Part shown: positions 20,886 to 30,235 of the stretch, piece after piece
Numbering within the stretch: position 1 is the stretch's first letter
Layout of the letters: each line of letters opens with the position of its first letter
Source of the DNA: Isochrysis galbana
Taxonomy: Eukaryota > Haptophyta > Isochrysidales > Isochrysidaceae
DNA length: 64,000 bases
Assembly (NCBI GenBank): GCA_018136815.1
Contig: CM030941.1
Span: 809,528-873,527 of the forward strand
Reading direction: 5' to 3'
Notes under the pieces: generated by a model
The model's database searches: none
Seen by the model: the letters and a program-made list of their open reading frames with translations, nothing else
What the model was told of the DNA's origin: nothing
Position numbers and translations under genes: made by a program

Positions 20886-20924
20886 CATGCCAGGAGGCCT
20901 GAATACAACAAAGACCCTAGACGA

Positions 20925-21123
20925 CAAAGCTCACGAACTACCCCAAGCATCCTCACGGGCACTCGCGAACGCGTTCCAAGACGTCTCGGCGCACCTCGTC
21001 GTTCGAAACTACAAATTCGAGATGAAAGATATCATCACCATCAACTCCCTGGCGAAGGCGGTCGAAAATCAAGGATTCATCTTCCTCCAAGGCAACCAAG
21101 AGCGCACCAAGGTAGTAGTGTAA
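20925..21123 (+). pseudogene. Non-LTR ORF1 fragment
   Basis: The frame ending at TAA 21121-21123 reads SAHLVV..., INSLAKAVENQGF and LQGNQERTK, aligned with the window-start fragment (AHIVVEADG, LSALVKAVESQGL, LKGNRER). It is a third copy of the same LINE ORF1, cut on the left near the hAT remnant. Confidence 0.65.
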
Positions 21124-21600
21124 TGGGCCTGTAGTTCCTAGGGACAACTACACCTTTCATCACGTGCCTGTCATCGAGAGGACTCTGAGACCAGGTTCAC
21201 GGCCCTCATAAGAGGCCTGGAACCCTCGGTCGGACGTAATCTCGACGGCACGCACGAGCAAAGCCTCCCAAGGGAGAAAACCGAAGATCAAAGCCGCACG
21301 AGAACATAGCGCCCCGGATTTTGAAACAAATGACAAGGGCGCCCTCGTGATGAGCACGAACCTGACCCTGATAGCACAGGCGCTCAATGTAGCGGAACGA
21401 CTCGCCTAACCACGGCAGCGCTCCTTGCCCCAAACCCACCCGACAATTGCCCCCGGAAACGCGGCAGCCCTACGACTTGTAACACGACTACCCAGAAGAA
21501 AACACAAACAGCCGATAGCCCCATGGCGCAGGAAGAAGGGGTGGAACAAGCCGCCGGCGGATCGGATTCACGATTCACGCCGCCTGCCACTGGAAGCCCC
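21124..21600 (+). other. Degenerate coding-like LINE sequence
   Basis: Short stretches read as protein, for example FTALIRGLEPSVGRNLDG and KGALVMSTNLTLIAQALNVA, separated by stops and frame changes. Its position between an ORF1 fragment and a LINE 3' end suggests remains of the same element. I could not match it to a domain. Confidence 0.35.
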
Positions 21601-21767
21601 ACACACCCAGCCCCTAGGTAGTGCACGAGTTCTTCAAGAATGTTTATTTTTAGTTAGAGCACGAGGGGACGTGCCGCAAGGCAGGTGGAGAGGGGATAAG
21701 GGAAGCGGGCGTGGCTGCAGTTAAGCTACGCAGGGTCGCGCGCGCGATGAGATTGTATTAAGAAGTT
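21600..21767 (+). mobile_element. LINE 3' end with oligo-T tail
   Basis: Shares CCGCAAGGCAGGTGGAG and GGGAAGCGGGCGTGGCTGCAG with 36865-36915, and ends ATTAAGAAGTTATTTTTTG. The AAGAAG plus T-run ending is like those at 37171, 43946 and 45443. Confidence 0.6.
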
Positions 21768-22065
21768 ATTTTTTGCCCAAATGTGCCCATCGACCACCTT
21801 GCCGTCTTGCCGTCCACCGCAAGAGCCAGAGCGGCGTAAGCTTAGCAGAGCCGCTCTTACGGCAGATCCAAGGTCAATATAAGGCACGAGGGCTGCCGAA
21901 AAGTAGTTCTACCTAGTAGTAGCCTTAGCATGACATATAATAATGCATACTGCACGCGCGGTGTAGCTAGCTATAGATAGTATTTAAGCGTATTGCTCGG
22001 ACCCTCTGCCTCTGTGCTCTCATTTATTAGTGTGATGTCTATTTGAAGTGTATATTTAAGAGTCG

Positions 22066-23466
22066 CTACTTTCGTTCATGCGGTGATGCGATCTGCTGTC
22101 GCAACATGTGCGAATATCTCTCGGGGTGAGCAGCGACATCCGCATAGACAACTGGCATCAAAGCATGCACATCTCCAGGTTGGAAGCAAGCGAGAAGTGC
22201 TCTCAAGCCTGGCGCCCCGATCGACTGCTTCAATCTTTCTTCTCGGCCCATCCAGCCATTCAAGCTATGTGAGTTCACATCGCCTGAACATGATCTCGGA
22301 CCGTGAAACTCGGGCCTATTTCCTAGTACTAAAGTCGGCATTGGTTTTAGTTTGGTGGCTGGCCCATGGCGAACAATGGTGAAAACGTGCACGGCTCCGT
22401 TTGTATCTGCCACGACCGCGCAAGAATCGGCGGCGCCAATAGCGCATAGATACCCAACTGGAGGTGCGCTCTTGACACTTGAGCATGCTGAGTTCTGGAC
22501 TGCAGAGGGCATGATCCCGGGCGAAGCTAATGGGCTGACTGCATGGAGAAATTCACCACCCAAGGTGAGCACTGAGATGCGGCTCCCAATATATTCTGAC
22601 ACAAGCAGCAGATTCTTGGAGATTGCCACTCCTGCTGGATATTGAAGCTGGCGCGCACCCGCTCCATGCCGACCAATTGCGTGCAGGGGTGTACCCGATG
22701 AACTGAAGACCGAGATGCGGTGATTACACATATCCGCAACCCACACACGGTCAGCATGATAAGCTATCCCACGTGGATCGTTGAGTTGTCCGAGGCGACT
22801 ACCTTGACTGCCGAAAGCAAAACGCCACTCGCCCTCAGACGAAAACGCAACGATGCGATTGCGGCCCGAATCAACCACATACAGCAACGGTTCAGATGTT
22901 CTGTCCAAACTGTTGGAGTCCTTATTTTCTTGAGAAGTTTGCTTGGCTGCAATCGCGCGAGAGCCGCGGGAGTACGCACATCCGTATGGCTCAAGGAGAG
23001 GGAGATCACTGGATGATCCCCTCATGCAGGAGTCCTCAGCAATGAGCTTTCCTCCAAAAGATCGGATGTGCCTACCATGCAGATCGAATTGTAGCACGCA
23101 AGAGTTGGCGCCATCCACCACATAAAGCCCATCGTCGGCAAGCACCATCCCCAGCGGGCGGCACATGGTCGATGTGGCAGTTGCAGGCCGTGACGGCAAG
23201 AGAATACTATCCAGCGCGGCTCCGTCTGTCCTTGAGACCACGTCAACTTTTCCTTGGCCGTAATCTGCGACGAGGGCCCTCTGATCACTCAGAGGAATCA
23301 CAAAGAAGGGATGCACACACGCTGAACTCCATGAGCACGAGTGCTGCACGTAGACCTCATCGGAGACTGAGGGTAGCCTTGGTGTTCGAGGTCTTGGTGG
23401 TGGCGGCCACACGTGCCCACCTGCTGCGAACTTGGCCGAGAGATGGTCGTGAAGGGACCGCAGCAT
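22066..23466 (-). CDS. NHL-repeat (beta-propeller) protein
   Basis: A single-exon 466-aa protein. After a short helical start (MLRSLHDHLSAKF) it contains repeated NHL-type blades: FFVIPLSDQRALVADYGQGK, PLGMVLADDGLYVVDGANS, LLYVVDSGRNRIVAF, NDPRGIAYHADRVWVADMCN, and YPAGVAISKNLLLVSEYIGS. Each is followed by a fragment of the type F...G..L...G. Five to six blades fit a propeller used for protein or RNA binding. The C-terminal 90 residues (FQPGDVHALMPVVYADVAAH) are non-repeat and may pack as helices. There is no RING, B-box or membrane segment, so it is not a TRIM-NHL or peptidylglycine lyase. The partner cannot be told from sequence. Confidence 0.85.
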   Translation of the reverse strand: MLRSLHDHLSAKFAAGGHVWPPPPRPRTPRLPSVSDEVYVQHSCSWSSACVHPFFVIPLSDQRALVADYGQGKVDVVSRTDGAALDSILLPSRPATATSTMCRPLGMVLADDGLYVVDGANSCVLQFDLHGRHIRSFGGKLIAEDSCMRGSSSDLPLLEPYGCAYSRGSRAIAAKQTSQENKDSNSLDRTSEPLLYVVDSGRNRIVAFSSEGEWRFAFGSQGSRLGQLNDPRGIAYHADRVWVADMCNHRISVFSSSGTPLHAIGRHGAGARQLQYPAGVAISKNLLLVSEYIGSRISVLTLGGEFLHAVSPLASPGIMPSAVQNSACSSVKSAPPVGYLCAIGAADSCAVVADTNGAVHVFTIVRHGPATKLKPMPTLVLGNRPEFHGPRSCSGDVNSHSLNGWMGREERLKQSIGAPGLRALLACFQPGDVHALMPVVYADVAAHPERYSHMLRQQIASPHERK

Positions 23467-23744
23467 GCCGGGAGTCTCCCCGGCTTTTTGGGCGCGAGAA
23501 CGGTGAGAATCGATCTAGGAATAAATAGACACAAGTAATTTATTAAACTTCCTACATTTCTCGCCGCCCACTCGGCTCTGGCTGGACCCACTACACTACA
23601 GTATGGGTGCAGCCTCGTTATGGCGGGCCGGCCGCTATGCGCTATGCGGCCGCCGGAAGTAGGCGCGTTCTTAGCCGGAATTTCTTAGCTGGAGGTCGAG
23701 CCGCAGGCTCGACTCCCAGTTTCTTACCGGGTCGGCGGCCAAAT

Positions 23745-23990
23745 TCATGGTGAGCTTTCTTAATGCTGGGGTTTCTTGATGGTGCACCTATACTCTATAC
23801 TGTACACTATACTCTCACTCCGAATCTCTATGCCCTTCACCCCTCGCCATATGGCGATCTGGCGACCCCCCGTGAACTTCTAGGGGAGTAGGGGGTTAAA
23901 TATGTTCCGATGCCCCCCCCCCCCCCCCTCTGATCTAGTTCTCATCCTCGTGTCTCTCCTAAGTTTACTTTAAGTTTAAGTTAGGTCCTA
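23745..23990 (-). repeat. Dispersed repeat family A, diverged copy
   Basis: Contains TTTCTTGATGGTGCACC, the CGCCATATGGCG hairpin, CTAGGGGAGTAGGGGGTTAA and ATATGTTCCGATG in the order expected for a minus-oriented repeat A copy, with many changes, so it is old. Confidence 0.6.
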
Positions 23991-24102
23991 TGACTTAGAC
24001 AGGGGGAAAATGAAAAATGCCATCGACATCTAGAGTAGAGTACTCTAGGAGTAGCTTGTCCTATCTATGTAGAGCGGTAGGGTCCATCCCGTCGCGGTCG
24101 CG

Positions 24103-24714
24103 ATGGAGTTCGACCACTTCTCTTGCGATGAGCTGAGCTCGACCAGCGGTGAAGAGGAATTGGTCGGAGGCTCAAGTGATTACCGAGCGGTGTCAGGTGG
24201 AAATTCCCAACCTGTCGGCATGCTTTCACCCACAGATGGCCCACGCGAAGGCCGTGCGCATGATTCAGCTGATGGAAAGATGGATGATGAGATTGACGAC
24301 CTTTATGGCGACATTGACTGCGCGCCCCAACTTCCTTCGAATCTAACCATGCGCCGTACTCTGGCAAGTGTGCTGTCGGAGCGCGAGGAACTAGAGGTAC
24401 AGGTTGCAAGGCTATCGGGAGAGATCAGTGAGGCGAAGGCTTGTTTGCAGCAATCGCTGCGAAATGCATATACAATCCTCTGCACCGCGCGGCTGGAAAT
24501 TCAACGCAAGGAGACCCAGGTGGCCGATGCGCGTGCGCGTGTGTCTGCACGGAGGAGACGAGAAGAGCACAGCTGTAGCGATGTCTGTGAAGTGCAGACG
24601 TCCTCTTCCATGGCTTGTGCGGAGGGTACGGGATGTTACAGCTACAAAATTGGCCCGGTGGTGGACGGCGTGGGTGCACACCGTGTTGAAGATGCGTCGC
24701 GTGGCCAAGCATGA
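24103..24714 (+). CDS. Acidic coiled-coil protein, hypothetical
   Basis: A 203-codon ORF with ATG at 24103. The first 80 residues are acidic and Ser-rich and contain DEIDDLYGDID. Residues about 85-150 form a coiled coil (LASVLSEREELEVQVARLSG, ending TARLEIQRKETQVADARARV). The TAR-x-EI-x-RK pattern next to an acidic YGDID motif recalls the N-terminal coiled coil of FLASH/CASP8AP2-type nuclear proteins, a weak resemblance. After about residue 155 the frame looks less protein-like. Another frame (24560-24790) reads WLVRRVRDV and ARWWTAWVH more convincingly, so an unrecognised intron or frameshift near 24560 is possible. The gene sits alone between a repeat and the gypsy element. Confidence 0.45.
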   Translation: MEFDHFSCDELSSTSGEEELVGGSSDYRAVSGGNSQPVGMLSPTDGPREGRAHDSADGKMDDEIDDLYGDIDCAPQLPSNLTMRRTLASVLSEREELEVQVARLSGEISEAKACLQQSLRNAYTILCTARLEIQRKETQVADARARVSARRRREEHSCSDVCEVQTSSSMACAEGTGCYSYKIGPVVDGVGAHRVEDASRGQA

Positions 24715-25189
24715 GGATGCAAATACCCCTGTTGTCGACGGACCCCAACTTACCCCAACTTTTCGATCGATCGCGTTTTTATTCGTGTGATCGCGAACCA
24801 CTATGTTATTTGCTTTGTGCTGCTAGATGTAGAATGATTCGTGTCGTTAGTGGTTAGTGGGCATCAATGATCAATGACAATGATCAACGATCAACAATTC
24901 CAACTTTCACAAAAAAACTCCTTGATATTCTAACCACGCGGGCGATCTTCAAGTGGATAGTTTGTCGCCACGCCCGCTTCCTTATTCTTCCTTCCTCCTG
25001 CTCCTGCCTTCTCGAATCGATATTAATAAGATTCACCACCCTAAGCACCCTAACAACTAACAAGTAACAACACTGCTAACCCCGGCTGGAAGGCAGGAAC
25101 AAACTGCCTGGTCCGCACCCGGAAAGCGGCTCAAAGGAGGAAACCTAAACTCAAGAGTGCACTAGAGGTAAGTACCCCCGTTTTCGCTG

Positions 25190-25554
25190 AAGACAATAAT
25201 ACAATAATCAACTATCGACTATCGTTAAACCGATAGGGTCATAGAGCGCGCGCCGCTCCCCTCCTCCCTCCTCACCTACCCCTGCCGCCCACCCCGCCGT
25301 GACGGACAATCGGGCCAAGCTCGAAGCGCCCGAGAGAGGGCGCTCCCCCGACCCAGGTGCGCACGAGACACATCCCATGCCACCCGCCCTTGTCGTCCTC
25401 CCAGCCTTCTCCACCACCACACTTCTCTCTTCTCTCCTCCCCTTCCACCAACAGCGGCGTCCTCGCTCCTCGCCATGGGCCAGTACTTTGTCTTCCTCGC
25501 CAAGCGACTCGGTCACCGCACCTACGAGGAGATCCGGAGCCCAGCCCTCAAGTT
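25190..25554 (+). mobile_element. 5' leader of the gypsy-type element
   Basis: AAACCGATAGGGTCATAGAG (25227-25246), the CGCTCCCCTCC block and CCAGGTGCGCACGAGAC (25354-25370) match the detached leader at 10895-11045. CAGGTGCGC and an upstream GAGGTAAGT (25166-25174) look like splice donors. An ATG at 25475 opens MGQYFVFLAKRLGH..., interrupted by the gap, in a frame different from the one after the gap. The true N-terminus is therefore unknown. I could not find matching LTRs on either side of 25190-29600. Confidence 0.55.
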
Positions 25555-25654
25555 NNNNNNNNNNNNNNNNNNNNNNNNNNNNNNNNNNNNNNNNNNNNNN
25601 NNNNNNNNNNNNNNNNNNNNNNNNNNNNNNNNNNNNNNNNNNNNNNNNNNNNNN
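25555..25654. other. Assembly gap, 100 N
   Basis: Exactly 100 ambiguous bases. Its real length is unknown, and any reading frame drawn across it is artificial. Confidence 0.99.
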
Positions 25655-25665
25655 AGCTCACGAAG

Positions 25666-28600
25666 ATGAATCAACGAGTCCAAGACGGGCTGACGTCTGG
25701 CTGTCACGCACCACGCGTTCTCGTCGTTGGCGAGACGAGCGGCGTCGTCTCGTCCATGTTCCTACTCGCCGGAGCTGATGTAGCTACGTGCGATTTGTAT
25801 CCTTCCGAGATTGATTACGTGCCCCACTTCCAAGGCGACGCGCTTCATGTCCAAAACTTAGGTTGGGACCTAGTCATCGCCCACCCGCCCTGCACGTACC
25901 TCTCCGCCGTCAGCAGTCAATGGCTCTCCCAAGAACCCGGACGTCGTGCCGCTCTTGAGTCGGCCGCTCACGTCTTCAAGTCGATGGCCTCCGCCACTGC
26001 TCCGTTTGTAGCGGTCGAGAACCCTCGGATGCATGCGGAAGCTCGCCGTTTAGTCGGGGGGTTGACCCCGACCCAATTCGTCCAACCCTGGGAGCACGGC
26101 ACTGGACACCAGAAAGCCACCGGGTTGTACCTCACCAAAGGGCTGCCGCCCCTCCAGCCAACCTGCGTCGTGGATGGTCGTGAGTCAGCCATGGCTAATC
26201 TCTCGCCTTCACCGCATCGTGGCGCTCTTCGCAGCCGCACCTACGTCGGTGTAGCTGGAGCGATGGCGACCCATTGGATGCCTGTTCTTCTTCGACATTT
26301 GAGCCAACAGGGAGACCAGCCATCGACGAAGAAACTGTCCGCGTTGGAGCTACTCGCTTGCGCGCGGCGCAGCCTATCGGACCAGCCTTCCCTTAGCTCG
26401 ACTGAGGCTACCGCTTACGAGCCGTGGTCGGCTCTTCATCGTTATGAGAGGGGGAGGGAATCTAGTGAAGTTTCTTCCGACCCCGTTGTTTCCCGTCCAG
26501 CTACTCCCGAGTCAGACGATCACGAAGACCAAAAAGAAACCCACGATAACCATGACAACGACACGCCATTCTACGCCTCCGAGTCTACTCTCCACGACCC
26601 ATTCTCTCCATGGACCGCCCCGCCTCCGGCACGCGCGAGCTCGCCGCGTCCGACGACGCCGACGACTCTCCGGAAGCGGCGCCAACAATGGCAATCATTC
26701 GGAGTGAACGGGGACCAGAAATGGTCCAACGTCACGCTCGAAACCGCTGACGAAATAAGAGCGCAAGCTCTAGCCGGACGAGGCGCCGACGAGGAATCCG
26801 ACCTTACCGCTGCCGTCCGAGCGCCAATCGAGTTTGTGGAAGCCAAAGGCATCCGCGCCGAAGAGCTAGCCTCATTAGTTCGAAGACCCAAGACAGAAGC
26901 CCAAGCCCGTCTCGAGAAAGATTGGGAAAAGATGTCCGACCACCCGAGGCACCCCACCGACAAGAGAGGCCTGGGCTACACTAGTCCCAAGCTATCACCC
27001 TGTACCGCTACCAACGAGGACGACCCCTCTAGGCCCTCTGCCACGATAGCGGCAGTCGGAGTACCCGAAGAGACGACGACCAGTTTGACGACGAATTCAC
27101 CCGAGCAACGACGCTGGCGACCAACCCCGTCCCTGTCCGACACCATTGCACACGTGACCGCGCACCGGCCGGAGAGCGTCGTGGATACCCTACCATCTGC
27201 CTACCCAAGGCATTGTCTATATGTTCGAGATCTAATGGTCTGCCGCTCCGGCGAGGCTGCCGGCAAAGAAGGAGTAATCTTAGCCGACTCCGCCCTCACG
27301 GTCAACAGCACACTCGCTGACACCGGAGCTGGCCCGTCGGTCGTGACCACTTCCCTCTTGTCCAGCCTACCCAACGACGCATGCGTCGAGCGGCTGCCGC
27401 AAGCCGTAGTGACACCGCTTCACGGTCCGGACGGCCTACCTCTTATCACGCGAGGCAAGGCTCGAATCGTTTTCTCCGTCGGTGGATTTCTCTTTCGTCA
27501 TACGTTCATGGTGATTGAAGGCAACCCGATGCTGCTGCTCGGGAACGACTTCTTAGCTACGCACGCCGCTTCGATTCAGCTCGCCTCCGACAGCGCGGAC
27601 GGCTCTATCACCCTCGGTGCCCCATCCACGGTGGCTCCTCTTGAGGTTAATGGCAGTCCAAGCCCCGACGCTCCGCCGATCTTTCGCGTCTCGACGTCAC
27701 CGATAGCGGTGGTCCCTGTCAGCATGACTTGTGCACAGGTCTGTCCGACCTCCGCGAACCCAATCACGACGGACTTCTTCCGAGGGCCGCAGGCCACCAA
27801 AAACGACAACCAGCTAGTCTCCGAGCCTCTCTTCAACACGGCCGATGAGTTTGCCGCCAAAGCGCCGGCGTCTTGTGGCTCCGAGTACCTCCTATACACC
27901 CACGAACCTATCACGATCCCGGCCTATCATCGGGTGACGTTTCACGTCCGAATTCCGCTAGCTCTTCGAGAACACGAAGACTGCGCCATGCTCGTGGACC
28001 GACTCCCTACACGCGAGACTATTGACAGCTCTCCTCTCGTCATCCCTCAAGTAGAGAGGCCGAACTCCGACCACACCATCGCGATCACGGTGGTCAACAC
28101 TGACGCCAAACCACTACACCTTCCGTCGTTCCACCCTGTAGCTTCGCTACAGGTTCGATTCAAGATTCACGCCGGAACTTATCACCGCGTCGGTGACGTT
28201 AACTCGCCGGATGTGATTGAGTCGCTCAACGAGGACCAACGTAAGCTCCTTGAGGCAGCCAAGATCGACCCCGAGGGCCGTCTCTCGATGCCCCAACGTG
28301 AACAAGTTCGTCGTCTACTAGCCCGACGTATCGCTGCTTTCGCAATTGACCCGACCAACCCGAATCACACTCACGTGATGGAGGTAGAGCTACCGCTCAA
28401 CCCCGGAGCCGAAGCTCACCGTCACGCACCGTCTAGAGTTGGACGAGAGGGTGAGAAGGTCATAGAGGACGAAGTTTGCAAGATGGAGTCCGCGGGCATC
28501 ATTAGGAAATCAAATTCGTCGTGGGCCTGCCAACTTCGAACCGACGCCGGCTCGAATCTTTGCTCTCGATTAGTGGACCTAATTCTCAAAGCGACCGGCA

Positions 28601-29520
28601 CGGACTTGAGCACTACTGAAGCCTATCGCCACGAAGGCGTAGGGCTAGTGGAAAGAGCTCAACAAACTCTCCTCACGATGACTCGAGTCTCCAATGAAGG
28701 CGGCGCCCATTGGGTCGATCACCTTCCGTTTCTTCTCATGTCTATGCGAGCGACCGCCGGTCGCGTCGTACCCAAGTCACCCGCGGCTATCTTGTTTGGT
28801 CGGGAGCTTCGTCTTCCAGCTCAACTTGCTGACCCTGCTCCTGTTCTCGAGTTGCTTCCATCTAGGCCTCCGTCCGATGCCGTCATTTACGCCACCGAGC
28901 TCAATAAGAAGCTTCTCGAGTCGTGGCGTTCCGCCCTCGAAAGTACTCAAGAAGCCCAACGCGAATCGATGCGCTCCGCCTCTCAAAAGTCTAAACTCGG
29001 TGTCACCTTCAAACCAGGAGACAGAGTTTGTCGTCGAATCCCTGGCCACGCCAACAAACTTCAGTATCTCTACTCCGGTCCCTACCGAGTAGAAGAAGCC
29101 ATCTCGGCTACTCGCTACCGTCTACGCGATCTCGAAAATCGTCAAGTCAAGGATGAAGTTCACATTTCCAATCTCCGTCCGTACTTCACCGTCACCGATT
29201 CGTCTCCGCTCGCTGGAGATGAGTATTTGGTCGAAGAGTTACTCGATCGCAAGGGCGATGGAGTTTCATTCAAGTATCTCGTCAAATGGCGCGGCTATCC
29301 TCGTTCTGAAGCTACTTGGGAGTCTCGAATTGAGTTGCTTCGGCGTTGTGCTGATCTAGTTGAGTCGTACGACACCACTTTCGACCGCCGTCCGGTTCAA
29401 CCCCAAGCTCACTCCGCTGTAGACTCCTCTTCAAGTCCAAGTTCAAGTGCCCAGTCCCCCACAAGAACCGCGTTCCGCGCTAGCTGCCGGCGCGCCCTCG
29501 CAGGCAATCTCCAAGAGTGA
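25666..29520 (+). CDS. Methyltransferase-like / protease / truncated RT-integrase / chromodomain polyprotein of a Ty3/gypsy element
   Basis: An uninterrupted frame of 1285 codons from the first ATG after the gap. Domains in order: a phage-type DNA-cytosine-methyltransferase-like region (about 15-220) with CDLYPSE, HFQGDALHV, IAHPPCTYLS (catalytic PPC), VENPRMH and QPWEHGTGHQKATGLYL. Then a linker, and a retropepsin-type protease with ADTGAG at about 552 and MLLLGNDFL. The RT N-terminus follows (EVELPLNPGAEAHRHAP, then MESAGIIRKSNSSWA). At about 28535 the frame jumps from SSWACQL straight into integrase TDAGSN...VGLVERAQQTLL. The second Asp and the Glu are kept at D-35-E spacing, but the RT catalytic motifs, RNase H, the zinc-binding part and the first Asp of integrase are gone. 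KSPAAILFGRELRLPAQL follows, and at about 1185-1235 a chromodomain (YLVEELLDRK, YLVKWRGYPRSEATWE). It cannot transpose alone. It is either a young non-autonomous deletion derivative or a domesticated gene. Confidence 0.85.
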   Translation: MNQRVQDGLTSGCHAPRVLVVGETSGVVSSMFLLAGADVATCDLYPSEIDYVPHFQGDALHVQNLGWDLVIAHPPCTYLSAVSSQWLSQEPGRRAALESAAHVFKSMASATAPFVAVENPRMHAEARRLVGGLTPTQFVQPWEHGTGHQKATGLYLTKGLPPLQPTCVVDGRESAMANLSPSPHRGALRSRTYVGVAGAMATHWMPVLLRHLSQQGDQPSTKKLSALELLACARRSLSDQPSLSSTEATAYEPWSALHRYERGRESSEVSSDPVVSRPATPESDDHEDQKETHDNHDNDTPFYASESTLHDPFSPWTAPPPARASSPRPTTPTTLRKRRQQWQSFGVNGDQKWSNVTLETADEIRAQALAGRGADEESDLTAAVRAPIEFVEAKGIRAEELASLVRRPKTEAQARLEKDWEKMSDHPRHPTDKRGLGYTSPKLSPCTATNEDDPSRPSATIAAVGVPEETTTSLTTNSPEQRRWRPTPSLSDTIAHVTAHRPESVVDTLPSAYPRHCLYVRDLMVCRSGEAAGKEGVILADSALTVNSTLADTGAGPSVVTTSLLSSLPNDACVERLPQAVVTPLHGPDGLPLITRGKARIVFSVGGFLFRHTFMVIEGNPMLLLGNDFLATHAASIQLASDSADGSITLGAPSTVAPLEVNGSPSPDAPPIFRVSTSPIAVVPVSMTCAQVCPTSANPITTDFFRGPQATKNDNQLVSEPLFNTADEFAAKAPASCGSEYLLYTHEPITIPAYHRVTFHVRIPLALREHEDCAMLVDRLPTRETIDSSPLVIPQVERPNSDHTIAITVVNTDAKPLHLPSFHPVASLQVRFKIHAGTYHRVGDVNSPDVIESLNEDQRKLLEAAKIDPEGRLSMPQREQVRRLLARRIAAFAIDPTNPNHTHVMEVELPLNPGAEAHRHAPSRVGREGEKVIEDEVCKMESAGIIRKSNSSWACQLRTDAGSNLCSRLVDLILKATGTDLSTTEAYRHEGVGLVERAQQTLLTMTRVSNEGGAHWVDHLPFLLMSMRATAGRVVPKSPAAILFGRELRLPAQLADPAPVLELLPSRPPSDAVIYATELNKKLLESWRSALESTQEAQRESMRSASQKSKLGVTFKPGDRVCRRIPGHANKLQYLYSGPYRVEEAISATRYRLRDLENRQVKDEVHISNLRPYFTVTDSSPLAGDEYLVEELLDRKGDGVSFKYLVKWRGYPRSEATWESRIELLRRCADLVESYDTTFDRRPVQPQAHSAVDSSSSPSSSAQSPTRTAFRASCRRALAGNLQE

Positions 29521-29899
29521 GATCAGCCTTGCTCTGACAAGCACAAAATCTTCGCTCGCGCCTTCGGCTCCGGTCGTCATGTCGAGTTCTCACCCCCCGG
29601 TATCACTCGGACTAAGGAGTTGAATAAGATAGCCGCAGCTGCGAGCATCGCGCCGGCAGCCATCACGTTAGAAATGACGCGCGCCGATGTGATGAAATGC
29701 GCCGCCTGTCGCGCCTCAGATGGTGGTGCAAAGGCCTGGCGTGTGCCTTCCATACTGCCGCTCGCAAGCCTGGCAGAGCCATGCTTGGCCAGGCGATGGG
29801 CGAGGCCGAAGAAGCGCTGCATGCGCATGCGCTCCTCGGCCCGACAACAACGCCTGTACAAGTACAAGCCACTACTTGTACTTGTAAACAAAGGAGAGT
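29521..29899. other. Downstream flank of the gypsy element
   Basis: The first 25 bases are shared with the fragment at 19560-19650; after that the similarity stops. A perfect ACTTGTACTTGTA-type short repeat lies near 29865-29885. No terminal repeat was found. Confidence 0.35.
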
Positions 29900-30070
29900 C
29901 CACCTAGATATCTAGATATCTTAGATATCGTAGATATTAGGCAGCTAGAGAGACTATTGGTATCTATCAAGATAGCCGCAGAGCACTATCTGTATCTATC
30001 AACTATCAAGATAGGTTCGGCGCCCCCCAAACCTATATCTAGATAGTTCAAAACCAAACCTATTCAACTC
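29900..30070. repeat. CTAGATATC / AAGATAG-rich AT repeat
   Basis: Carries TAGATATCTAGATATCTTAG, GGTATCTATCAAGATAG and CTATATCTAGATAG. It resembles 20750-20885 and 36360-36720. Confidence 0.65.
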
Positions 30071-30199
30071 CTTAACTCGGACACCTGGCCCGTCAGGCAT
30101 GGCGGGATTCCGGGACTGAGACGTTATGTCCAATTAGCTAGTGGGGTTGGCTAGGATATAACATTGATTATTTTTATTATATACGCAAAGCAATATATG

Positions 30200-30235
30200 T
30201 TCACTATTTCTTTATGGACTTGAACGTGTACGAAA
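30200..30235 (+). repeat. Short dispersed repeat ATGGACTTGAACGTGTACG
   Basis: A 19-20 bp stretch (about 30212-30231) that recurs inverted at 45447-45470, right after the LINE 3' end at 45443. It may be a target site or part of an element tail. Confidence 0.4.

Noticed and set aside
25357-25665. Gypsy ORF start at 25357 running through the N gap
   Set aside because: The frame across 100 N is arbitrary, and the pre-gap ATG at 25475 is in a different frame.
25190-29600. Calling a complete LTR retrotransposon
   Set aside because: No LTR pair, RT catalytic motif or RNase H could be found.
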